A DNA stretch of 64,000 nucleotides from contig OY294069.1 in NCBI GenBank assembly GCA_958510875.1, positions 162,563,111-162,627,110 on the forward strand. The letters run 5' to 3'. The notes under the pieces were generated by a model that saw nothing but the letters and a program-made list of their open reading frames with translations, searched no databases and was not told where the DNA came from. Positions 1-10,500 of this stretch are shown here, piece by piece (positions within the stretch are counted from its first letter, which is position 1; each line of letters opens with the position of its first letter). This stretch comes from Endomychus coccineus. Taxonomy: Eukaryota; Arthropoda; Insecta; Coleoptera; Endomychidae. The translations under genes and the position numbers were made by a program.

Positions 1-125
1 TAAAAAAAAAACCTTTTTGACATAATAAGTCTTCTGATGATGGTCGTGAGACCGAAACGTACGTAAAGACTAAAATATAAAACAAAGTGTTAATGTGACC
101 TATTTCCCGCGAATTTTTATATATA
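1..125 (+). mobile_element. Penelope-like pseudo-LTR, 3' end, with hammerhead
   Basis: This stretch matches, with few changes, the outer arms of the palindromic elements at 13055-14026 and 24721-25368 and the end of the retroelement at 57238. The order is always hammerhead core, then a run starting AAAATATAAAACAAAGTG, then a terminus like GAATTTTTATATATA. At 57-59 kb the same sequence adjoins GIY-YIG and reverse-transcriptase coding remnants, which identifies it as a Penelope-like element terminal repeat. Only the right part is inside the window, so its length is unknown. Confidence 0.75.
28..71 (+). ncRNA. Type I hammerhead ribozyme (PLE-associated), intact core
   Basis: All hammerhead elements can be placed. 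Stem I is AGTCTT (28-33) with AAGACT (66-71), a perfect 6 bp. The catalytic box CTGATGA is at 34-40. Stem II is GGTC/GACC closed by a GTGA (GNRA-type) tetraloop at 42-53, with one extra T at 41. GAAA is at 54-57. Stem III is the short ACG/CGT pair with loop TA (57-64). The predicted cleavage is after A65 (a GUA triplet). Hammerheads in terminal repeats of Penelope-like retroelements are known, where they self-process the RNA. Activity here is inferred. Confidence 0.85.
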
Positions 126-1440
126 GTAGGTAACAACTAGATTTGAGAATGCCACAGAGTGTGGTGAAACAATTTGTCAGCATTATTTTTTTAATTAAAT
201 GTTACGTTTTGTGTAAATTTGAGAATAAATCTCCAATTTCCGAACTTTTCTTTTACTTATCAACTTACCTTTTATTATTTTAGTTCTTATTTTGGGTAAT
301 CGCATTATTTTTAGCTGTTGGAATGTTTATAATATTTGTACAGTTGCTCATTTTCATGTTAATTTACTTTACCTTTTATTAGTGTTTGATAAAATCACAT
401 GGTTGACGAAACGCGCCACACTACTTTGTTTTATAATACAGTGGAAATGTATTACGCAGTTGTTTTATTCTTTAATTTGTCATCAATTTTTATCAAGTAA
501 CGACTTCATCAATCCAATTTTATAATATTTTGTTAAGGAAAGTAAATAACAAGTAATATAAGAGTAAGACAGAGACTCTCTTTGACCTATACCAACTTGT
601 GATCTAAAAGTAAGCACTCTTTGTTTGCGGCTGCGTTTTAGCGCGATGAGAATTATTTTGATTTTTTTTACGGGAAAACTTAGACTTTTCAAATTTAAAT
701 GGCAATTGACTTTTCATAATGTGAGGAATTCAATAAGAGAATAAAAAATGTGCTACTTCCTCATTGGTTTTATCCCTTGTAAACAGCTCTAACAACTGCT
801 GATCTGTCTTTATATCAAACCAATCCATCAGTAGATGGTTTATACTTATTTCTAGACTGTACTATATGGAAAGTGCTTTCAAGAGTATTTGGTAAGGTTC
901 GTTCCACTCCCATTCCAAGTGTAGATCCACCAAAGCTACCAACAACTATAGTGAGCTTTACAGATACTCAGATCAGAATACTGTTCTATCCTACTGCACG
1001 ACCTTCGCTGCAATGTGGTGGTTTTGTGAACTATGTTTGACAATCTGATTTGATGGAATGGTAAGGATCCATCATTCCTATTTCTTCTAGGTATAGCTGA
1101 ATGGAAGAAAAATCTAAACAGAAAAACGTAAACTGTTTGTTTCGTGTTAGCGTTTGGATCTCTATGTGTTAGCTCAGAGAGCGCTGAATTTCCAATTTAT
1201 GACAACCTCCGGTACTAACATTTAGTCGCATAGAAATTAGTCTAACTAAAGACCGAAAGTTACTAATGATATTACCTTACATTCATTACAATATAGATCT
1301 CAAAGGCTATAAAACAGTTTTCATTTATAGCCTCTGCGAAATTTAAAACACCATGGTTTTCTTCAAAATTGGCTTCGAATAAAAAAGAGAACTTTCCGAT
1401 TTCTCATCGAGATAAAAATTGTTTAGATACTTAAAAGTAA
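126..1440. other. AT-rich intergenic sequence
   Basis: No convincing gene. Bases about 165-255 share a diverged repeat with 50937-51015 (common core ATTAAATGTTAC, then TTTTGTGTAAATTTGAG). The open frames at 292-525 and 483-692 have no start context, domain or splice support. The last part is probably the 3' flank of the minus-strand TPR gene ending at 1441; I saw no clear AATAAA on that strand. Confidence 0.6.
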
Positions 1441-4400
1441 TCAAGATGATATCTTTTTAGATCGCACATGTTTCTGTGACAATGTAAGTCCTCTTAAAGA
1501 TCTCATTGCCATGGCCTTGTTGAAGTGTCTCTGTGGTTTTACTTCATAATCCATTTCTACCATATTGTCCACAGATGATATTATTACTAACAGAACCCCT
1601 AGCACCTGAAAAATATAAACTTGTCATACTTATTGAGAATACACACAAATAAAATACACAAAAAACGTAATATGCTCATCACTGCGGATTGGTTGCACCC
1701 GAGGTTAGAATGAGGAAAAGAAACTCGAATAGTTTATATCGGACGAAATACTTCATAAATGTATGGCGCTGTAATAGTGTGTGAGCGTTGTCGAATACAC
1801 GGGATCACGGGAAAGGTACCAAAACTATTTACGCTGCTGAAAAAATTAATACTGTTCCGTGTTCCATATGTTAAAGCGTTTCGAGCTCAAATCTTCCAAG
1901 AATGTGCCTTTTTGTTTCCGTATTCAGCAATATTGGTAAGTAACATTTTATTTCCCTTAAGATTCATTTTAGGCGAAGGCATGTGGCAGTATATCCTTAC
2001 TGGAGTAGTTAGACCATAATGTAGTTTGTCAATTTTCAATTTATCAACTGGAGCCTACTCTATTTCTCGAAGCGCGTTGTATTCAAATTTTATTCGGCTT
2101 TGAATAACATTCAAAATTATATAAGGAGGTGGGAGGCTGCGCATGCCCGAAGGGTTAAGACGATCGAGTGTGCCGAAAATGTCGGTTTGCCATGGGCCCA
2201 TGGCCGCCACGTCGCACATCTTGTAATCTAGTCTTCTCTAATAATGTTACTGACAGGAAAATCTTTACAACATAAGAGAATATCTATTAATTGCTCTAAC
2301 CTATTTTTGTTTCAAGCTCTCGTCTCGTAGAAAAGCAAACATTGAATAATAACATAGTTGCTATTGAAATTAGGTACATAACACTTATATAAAAGACATT
2401 CTAAGATGAAATGATTTGAAATAGAAACAAAAAATTCTTGTTACCAAGATATCAAGTATAAAAACATTTCAATCTTTAGCACTTTCCGAACTAGGTTTAG
2501 ATGTTTAAAAATTTTATAAAACAAAGCACTGTATCTTCTCAAATTCATAAAATTGTTCTACATGGACATAATAACCAAAAAGAAACAGTTGAAACAGCTC
2601 GCTATTTGAAATTGTCACAGTATTCAAGTTCACGCCATCTCTTGAACTACTTTGTTAAATGTTTGCACTGCAAATGAATTCATTCAATTAGCTCTTTATT
2701 TTAACAGTCACGAGCACGATAATATTTACAGGATTTGAGTTCATGCGAATGCTATAACATGTGTCACGAAGATAACGTGGTTAAGGTGCTGGCCTTAGAT
2801 TAGAGCAGGCTATGGTTTATTCAATTATCAAATTCTCCTTGGCCGTTCCAAAATTTCTATCTGGTGAGTAAAGATATTCCTAACATAAAGGTGCAATGAA
2901 TTATTACTTTGTTTGAATCTATAAAAAAATGTAAATAAGTTGAAGTAAAATAATGAAAATTCTTGTTTTAATTGATTAATTTTTCCAACTGTCTCTTCAA
3001 AACAGTGGAAATTCAAGATGAGAATATTTCAGTACTGCCACTTTCAAACCACAAGTCTACACCAATTGTATAGGATCTGTAGAAAACATAATCTATCTGA
3101 ACCATAGGAGTAATGTGCTTAGTAAATTAAAAAACACTATTCTCATTCTTACCACCACCTCATTCTTACCACCACCTCATTTAAATGTTTTATTCTAGAA
3201 AAGTAGATTAGCAGAAAACATAAAATGAGAATGATGGAGGAAATTTATCTACATCAAATAAGTGGGAAAACTTAAATTCAAAAAGTATGGAAGAATAACC
3301 TATAAGTCCCAAAGTAATAGAATTTTTTTAGTATACAGGGTGTCCCAGTATACATGTTCCGATGGATTATCTCAGTCATTTCAAAAGATAAAAATTTGAA
3401 AATTTTATGATCTCCAATTCGTTCAAGGAACCTTTAACTGAGAAGAACAAAAATTGAAAGTCACTTCCGGTTTGACCGGAAGTTTCTCTGACTTTTTTTA
3501 TTTCAAATAACACCCTGTATATTTTTTGCAATTATTGATTTCTACTCAAAATTATGTATCCAATGATGTATCACTATCAAAGTTACAAACAAATGTATTC
3601 AAATGTTTCCATGGCACACTAAGGTTTTCATTTAAGAATTATTAATTCTTCCAGTTCTACTATAATTCTAATAATTTGAAATTTGACGTTCTCTTCATCA
3701 TCTCGAGTGCAAAATTGTTCATGAATTATCAATTATTATTGAAATCAAAATCAAGATTACACAAAATATCGTAGCCTACTGCAATTCTTTCAATTTGAAA
3801 TTTCAATTGTTGCTTTCTCCATCAAATCAAATGTAAAATACAAAGTGTGATACATCGTTGAAAAGATAATTTTTAGTAGAAATCAAAAATTGCAAAAAAT
3901 ATACAGGGTGCTATTTGAAATAAAAAAGTCAGAGTTTGACCGGAAGTGACTTTAAATTTTTTTATTTTTTTTTCTCAGGTGAAGGTTCCTTGAACGAATT
4001 GGAGATCATGAAATTTTAAAATTTTTATCTTTCAAAATGGCCGAATTAATCCATTGGAACATGTATACTGGGACACCCCGTATATGAGTGAAGAATACTT
4101 CAACATATTTCTCCAACACCAATTAATAAAATATTATCAATATTTTTCAAGAGCATTTTAAAAGATTGTTTCAAACATACCAGACAAATAATGATAACTA
4201 ATGTGTAGACATGAATAGTAGCTGCTGGCATAGATTCCATATCCTTCAAAGCCACTTGTGCAGGTTCGAAACCGGGTTTCAGTTCAAGTACATGTTTCAG
4301 ATGGATAGAAGCTTCTTGATAGTGTCCATAAGCTTTAAATATCTCTCCTAGAGTAAAATATTGTTGCCAGGCACGCTTATCAGGAGGATGCACTTCTAGA

Positions 4401-5274
4401 GATCGTCTTGTTAAATAAATCGCGTCATCTAAATATTGTAGAGCAAATAGAACTCTGGCTAAATTGAGTAAAACTTCAGCATTATGTGGTGAAACTGCTA
4501 GTGCTCTTCTGAAGCACTCTATTGCCTTCTGGGTATCCCCTTTTATACGCCAAAAATTACCAATTTGATTATATAATTGGATAGACTTCGGTTTCTGAAA
4601 TGCTTTAATATATTTAGAAACTTATAAAAAAATTATAGTCATATATTATCACCTCTCGTTTTGCTCTTTTCAATTTCTGTTCTAAAGTATCAATATCGAA
4701 TTCTTCTAAACTGTTTTTACTTCTTACTTTCCTACTGAATATATAAGCTGCTTGGGGGTCTGGCACATTTGGGTGCCTATTACGATTCAAAACTCCAACC
4801 AAATTGTCATAATATGTAAAATTAACAGGTTTACCACAACTTAGGATTTCTTCAGAGTCAACATTAACATCAGTATTAGTAGCCGTATTAGTATGAGCTG
4901 ATCCATTCCTGAAATGAGAGCAAGTTATTTTAACTCAGACAATGCAAATACTTGAATCATTACTTATCAAAATTTAGATTTTTAATTGTATGGCAATTTG
5001 TGCAGTAAAATTCTATCCCATGTTTAATCCACGAGTCCCCCAGATGTACAGTCGATGTTATTATATTGAAAATTGGGTCATCTTCAGTCAGAAATTGGGC
5101 CCCATTTGAATCTGGAGCATATGAGATCATCTGGTGGAAAGGACTAGCTTCAATTATTTTAGTTTTTTCAGTATTCAATTTCCATAATGTAGATGTTCTT
5201 GAGTTAGTTTCGATTACTTTGAAACTCGTTACATACAGTATAGATAAAATAACATGTTGCATACCACCATTCAT
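1441..5274 (-). CDS. TPR-repeat membrane protein (TTC17-like), four exons
   Basis: Exons on the complement are 4964-5274, 4653-4908, 4181-4594 and 1441-1605. All introns are GT-AG and phases fit, giving 381 residues. The N-terminus looks like a signal peptide (MNGGMQHVILSILYVTS). A long non-repeat region follows, then about three TPR units over residues 190-315 with WRIKGDTQKAIECFRRAL, LLNLARVLFALQYLDDAI and YFTLGEIFKAYGHYQEA. A hydrophobic segment at about 319-345 is followed by a basic tail. That segment spans the last splice junction (VIIICLV, then LGVLLVIIS), which supports joining the distant last exon. The TPRs should be lumenal with a C-terminal anchor (inference). The repeats resemble TTC17 but the protein is much shorter; I cannot name the orthologue. 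The last intron is 2.6 kb and holds a TIR element. Confidence 0.82.
1606..3335. other. Part of last intron of the TPR gene
   Basis: Intronic DNA without a recognisable coding exon. It holds a 17-bp unit repeated twice at about 3147-3180 (CATTCTTACCACCACCT) and an isolated GC-richer patch near 2120-2220. The frame at 1759-2019 lacks splice and domain support. Confidence 0.5.
3336..4080. mobile_element. TIR/foldback DNA element, about 745 bp
   Basis: The ends are inverted: CAGGGTGTCCCAGTATACAT at the left and its near-complement finishing CTGGGACACCCCG at the right. The direct flank TATA (3332-3335 and 4081-4084) gives a TA or TATA target duplication. Complementarity runs at least 200 bp into each side; an inner pair of ACAGGGTG/CACCCTGT motifs lies near 3510 and 3900, so the arms form a long hairpin. 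No coding capacity is seen, so it is non-autonomous. It sits in the last intron of the TPR gene. Confidence 0.8.
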
Positions 5275-5686
5275 GCTGATGAGATAATATCTAACAGGTT
5301 TTTTTACTGATTTTTATAAAGTACTCTAGTAACTCGTAATTTAGTTTGTGTGAATATCATTTTCTTATGAAATTATATATTCAATCTTGGAGTGATTAAT
5401 TTGCGACAATAATTGTATTGCATGTTTCAAGGAGATTTAGGTTTAGGTAACAACTAACACCAAAAACATTCATTGAGGTTATGTAGGGTAGGTATAATGA
5501 TACGTTCTATATTAATGTTAAAAGTTGAATGAAAATATTTTGTTATATTTCACAATGTTAACTATTTAGAAATTTAGTACAAGTGGAGATTGTTCATGAT
5601 GATTTTCAATGTTCACTATATCACTAAATTTGAGAAGACTATGGAACTTTGGACATGTGTTCAAGATTTTGTTATTCATAACCATC

Positions 5687-5758
5687 GGGGATATAGCTCA
5701 GTGGTAGAGCATTCGACTGCAGATCGAGAGGTCCCCGGTTCAAACCCGGGTGTCCCCT
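5687..5758 (+). tRNA. tRNA-Cys (GCA)
   Basis: A complete 72-nt cloverleaf. The acceptor GGGGATA pairs with TGTCCCC, the D arm is GCTC...GAGC, and the anticodon stem is TTCGA/TCGAG around loop CTGCAGA with anticodon GCA at 5719-5721. The T arm is CCCGG/CCGGG with TTCAAAC, and the discriminator is T, as expected for cysteine. No intron, and no encoded CCA, as in eukaryotes. A and B boxes are intact. Confidence 0.97.
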
Positions 5759-5965
5759 AGATTTTTTAATCGATTTTTTCTCAATAGTTGTGACACTTTC
5801 ATGCTGTCAAGTTTTGCTTTCATCGCCACTGTTGATATTACATATCGTGAAGCTCGTAGTTTTATCTAGGGTGTACACTACACAATCGTTTACAATAATT
5901 TTTCTTATTTTGATGTTGAAATCTGTTGTAAGTATGGTTCGTTTTTATTCCACTTAAATAATAGC

Positions 5966-6037
5966 GGGGATATAGCTCAGTGGTAGAGCATTCGACTGCA
6001 GATCGAGAGGTCCCTGGTTCAAACCCGGGTGTCCCCT
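5966..6037 (+). tRNA. tRNA-Cys (GCA), second copy
   Basis: Identical to the copy 279 bp upstream except one C-to-T change in the 5' strand of the T stem (CCTGG instead of CCCGG). This turns a C-G pair into a U-G wobble and leaves the fold and promoter boxes intact. The sequence between the two genes is not duplicated, so this is a dispersed gene pair, not a clean recent tandem copy. Confidence 0.95.
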
Positions 6038-6111
6038 AATTAACTTTTTATAAATTAATTTTGAAAATCCTGCAAAAACCCAAACTGCTTTCTTTTCATT
6101 AATCTATTTCG

Positions 6112-6178
6112 GAAAAGTAGCTCAGCTAAAACATTCTGCTAAATTACGCGTGGTCCCTTGTTCAAATCGAACCCTCTG
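6112..6178 (+). pseudogene. Decayed tRNA-like sequence
   Basis: About 75 bp after the second tRNA-Cys there is a stretch with an A-box-like TAGCTCAGCTAAAACATTC and a B-box-like segment GGTCCCTTGTTCAAATC in the right order and spacing. The anticodon arm does not pair and the acceptor ends do not match. It is either a tRNA pseudogene or the head of a tRNA-derived SINE. Confidence 0.45.
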
Positions 6179-6417
6179 AAACATGTTTGCATAATATTCT
6201 CTTCCGCTAATACTTTCAAAGACTTCCTTCCCAACAAAAAGTGCCCTAAAGATTATGAGAAAAATCGTTTAAGGAAGTTATGATTTTCAACCATCTAACC
6301 TGTATGACAAGTTTTTTTATTACTCTCTAACTTTCTTGTTTGAACTTTTCAGCCACCAAGTAGCCATAATCAGAGTAAAATAAATTATAAATCAAAATGT
6401 GCCTGTTTAAATACTAT

Positions 6418-6615
6418 TTGGGGATAATAATGTAAATAAGGGGTTACCCTCAGCTAGAGATAAATCGACGTATAATTTAAAGTTTTTCATTAGCGGTTTC
6501 TAAATCATTTCCAATATATTATCTGTTCCTACAATCATTTACCTTTGACCCGCAGGAGTGTCCGAATACTATTTTGCTAACAAAAGTGAGGAAAGTCACG
6601 TGATCAACTTTTTAA
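6418..6615. repeat. Dispersed repeat shared with 51.5 and 57.1 kb
   Basis: Bases 6418-6480 (GGGGATAATAATGTAAATAA, GGGTTACCCTCAGCT) recur at about 51576-51630. Bases 6500-6615 recur in inverse orientation at about 57075-57190, including GACCCGCAGGAGTGTCCGAA against its complement there. A related GTCACGTGATCAA motif lies near 47290. No coding potential; an unclassified interspersed repeat. Confidence 0.55.
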
Positions 6616-7539
6616 ATTTATATTCAAAAATATGTAATTCGGTAATAATCAACAATGTGTGATTCATATGAAGTACGTTAATATTTCATAACGTGATGCA
6701 ATAGTATCTTGTTTGTTTTGATTGACAATATTACATTAGACTGACACACAGACACATACAAACAATATAGAACCTAAATCAAATATGAATCATGTACCCT
6801 TGAATAAACAACCAGATAAATATTCAAATCCAGATACTAAATAACTGAAAACTATAAAACTGTTCATACTGTGGTTACACTATAACACTATAGATAAAAA
6901 GTAATCACCGTAGTTCACTTTTAGTGGATAAGGGTGATTATTTCTTATCTATACTAAATAGCTTTAGCTATTTCATGGGGACATTTTCAATTTCAAACTT
7001 ATTCCGGTAATGGCAGAGAGTACTGCCATTTGTAATTGTTATTAGGTATCGGAAATGACAAATGAATGTTGAATTGTATAATTGAAGCCTAAATTGGTTG
7101 TGCGTAACGATAACGATGGTCATTCAATAATAATCAATGTTTAGTGGATGATTATGAATATTTTATTGGGTGACTGGTTTGAAATGAAAATGTAGTAGAG
7201 AAATTGGAAATTGCATCATTCCATAATACACCAATAGGAACGCTACACATACAACTTCCAATATACGCTTTGATAATTACTTTGACGTAATAATATAGCT
7301 GTCTGCGTCTAGTACAGCAACTTCCCACTTCCCAGCCTTTGTTTTGGACTTTAGGATGTCAGTCTTATTCTGATTGTTGAGTTTGTTGCTAGTTGCTATT
7401 ATAATTTGAATTTGTTTGCAACAATAAATCGTCTCGCCTTAGGTGGAACCGTACAAGAACTTTTCGTATACGTGAATTTACATTTTATCGGTAATAAATT
7501 TGTTAAGTACAAACGAAGGAAAAACAGATTATCAAAATT
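6616..7539. other. Divergent spacer and xbp1 upstream region
   Basis: No exon visible. The part next to xbp1 (about 7240-7540) should hold its promoter and 5' UTR. The only motif I would point to is TTTGACGTAAT near 7281, an ACGT-core element of the ATF/UPRE kind. It is a short match and may be chance. Confidence 0.35.
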
Positions 7540-10500
7540 ATGACGTCTGCAATTTTGAAATATTTGAAAGAATACAATAATATGTTAAATGAAGATATGG
7601 AGGTTCCTGTACGGGCTAAGAAAAGGAGGCTGGATCACTTGTCGTGGGATGAGAAAATACAAAGAAAGTGAGGAATTATTTATTACGAACTTATAGGTTT
7701 AGAGTTTTAGATATTAATCGACCCATATTTGCTGACGTGGAAGTAGGACAGTATCGATCCGTTATGAATATTTTAATTGTTTATTCGAATCATATACTTC
7801 TTTATAGGTCACATTACTTGATAGAAATCATACCAAAATAATAAGATTCTTTTCGTATTTTACTGAATTATAAATGGATTTGGGCTCAGAATAAACGATC
7901 GAAGACACAATGCGCATGTTGTTATAAAATTTCAACTTGTTCTACTATTTGATAAATTGTTACTGGTGAATATTATAATTAGTGATGTTATTGAGGTTTC
8001 AATAACTCATAAATTGCTTATGGGTTGTGCAGTTTTTAATTTGTCTGAGGAGTTTATAAATATTCAATGAATTTTGATGTTTGTTATGTGACAGATGGAT
8101 TTCCAACAAAAAACGCATATAATTAAACATTTAGTTCAAAGGTCATCAATAGTTAGGTATTGCAGTAGGAATAGTTGGTGAATCATCACTATTTTGAGCG
8201 TTCTAGGAGGCTATGAATGTAGTGATGAGTCAATGTAGGGTTTACCACAAGGAACCCATTTTGATACCTACCTATTAATTTCTTCACTACTTATCCATGT
8301 CAATTTTTCTTTATTTTACGATGACATTTAAATGCCAGTTAAATTTTTCAAAATTATTTTCATATTAACATAGACTTTATTTTGATAATAATAATAATAA
8401 TAGTAATAAGTATACCTACTATATAGTACTATATAGTGCATTGTAATTGTAAGTCATTACTGTTCAATAGGAAGCTAAAAAATCGTGTAGCAGCTCAAAC
8501 ATCACGAGACAGAAAAAAGGCAAAAATGGAACAGATGGAAGGAGCGGTTAATGAACTGTTTACCAAAAATGATACTCTAGTAGCAGAATGCGAGAATCTA
8601 AAAGCGATAAACCAGAGATTGAATGAAGAAAACACAGCATTGTACAATAAACTGAAAGAACCATGTTTGAATTGTATGCAAAATCGATCTGGTGTGTGTG
8701 AGACCGAGAGTGGGTCAGCAGAATCCCTCCTTCGGCCGCGAGGAACGGTCACACACTCAGCAGCGACTTTGCAAACACAATCACCCCTCTTGAAGATTGT
8801 ACTGGCTTGCCTTCTTTACCAGACCTGCTCGATGAACTCAACAACGACGTCGACATTAACTCTCTGGAACAACTCACACAGAGCCTCCTTGAAGATATCG
8901 CAAGAGACTTGGAAACTGCTGCTGAGGCGGCAAATCGTCAAGTAAGTGAATAAAAAGCTTGTATAGTTTTTTTCGTTTTGTTGACATGGGGTGGAATTAA
9001 TTAGAAGTCATAATCTTTAGTCAGTTATTTACAAGTATTTCTATCACTCCAGTTGGAGGTTAATTTTTTCGCAATTTAACATTTAAGTAAAACATTTTTG
9101 GGTATTAGGTCTCTGACAATAATATTTTCATCTTTGAATCTACCCAATGTTTATTACCGATGTGGAATTTATATCACCCAGCTTTCACATCCACACAGTA
9201 CCTTCGATTGGATTACTGTTTGGTATCCTCTTCACATATTTATTGTCATAAAACCTTCGCACTACGCCATACAGAAGAGCTGCTCCGTGGACCCCAGTGT
9301 CTGTCTTGCCTTCCTGAATAAAAAGATGGATGTTCCATCACAACACCCCTGGGCGGACAAAATATTTGGAATACTCCACACCACAGCGGACACAGATTTG
9401 CCGGCGGACATGCTTGGATCCTGTTGTGACAAGAATGGCACATGTCTGCTCTGGCGCCTACATTATAACTTTCTTGAAGGTCTTTTTACACGCCACAGCG
9501 GTCACAATAGCTGACACATCCATACAATTCAAACGAAGCTTTTCATCAAGGAACCAGCATATGTACGCCATTCCGAATCACCAAAGCGGACAATTAATGA
9601 TAAATCTGCATAGAGGACACCCGTATCCATAGTCAAAGTAGAAAGGTCTGTTGGAGCCTCCCTACCATCGTTTCTCGCGCTGGGTGACGTCACCTGTCTC
9701 CTCCAATCACAGCCTTGCTCTCATCGGCTCGTCGCCGGCACGTAACATCATATTATGTCGTCGTCAATAACATTAAATAAACGAAATAAATGACCAATTA
9801 GCTTGCACTCGAATTTTGAAAAGAGTAGAAGGGAGGCTCCAACAGTCCTGTATACTTTGACGATGCCCGTATCCGCCCTGGCAATGAATGTATTAACTTT
9901 GTCTCCCGATATTTTTTCGGATTTTAATAAGTTGTGAATCGCCCTCATGGCCTTGGCCGCCGTTGTCATTTGCTTTTCAATTTCCCTTGTTTCTTCAATT
10001 TACAAGTCATTGTAGCCACTCTTTGCTCTTTCGAACTTTTCCTGCTTCGTTCTGGACATAAGCACTAAACTGTTTTTACTTTTGTAAATTGTCCCCTGCA
10101 ATCTTAAAGCCCTCTCCCCGTGTAATCGTTCTAGTGCTGTTGATAGATGGTCCCCTTGTTTCAGTTCTTTCTTAACTTGGTTGCTCTAGAGTTATTTCCC
10201 TTAATTTGATGAGCTTCCTGAGTATTAGGAGTGCTCTCATTGCTTGATACTTTCTTCTTCTAATGGCCGAGCCACATGCATGTTTAAAATCAACAAACAG
10301 CAATTTGAGGTCCAGTTGTTCATAATTGTTTTGTACTCCTTCAGTTACATATTTTGTTGCTGCCTCCACCAGGGCTCTAGAGTTTCTGGTGGGGATCGGC
10401 TGGCTAGTCTGGGCATCGACATATACATATGGACTGCGCGTGGCAATGATAAGCGCGGCTAGTGCAGGCGAGAAAGATTGAAAACGAAAAAGCCGACTCG

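Noticed and set aside
292..692. Short open frames on both strands near the left edge
   Set aside because: AT-rich chance frames with no codon pattern, domain, splice sites or neighbours supporting them.
1759..2019. 86-codon plus-strand frame
   Set aside because: Lies in the intron of the minus-strand TPR gene with no recognisable domain or splice support.
8733..8765. Alternative IRE1 intron from CGG^CCGC to CAG^CAGC (25 nt)
   Set aside because: 25 nt gives the wrong frame (TGA soon after), and the second heptamer has no closing stem. The pair 8719-8760 (42 nt) does not shift the frame at all.
9098..9632. Plus-strand open frames of 100-138 codons
   Set aside because: The complement carries a retrotransposon RNase H-like motif; the plus frames look like its shadow.
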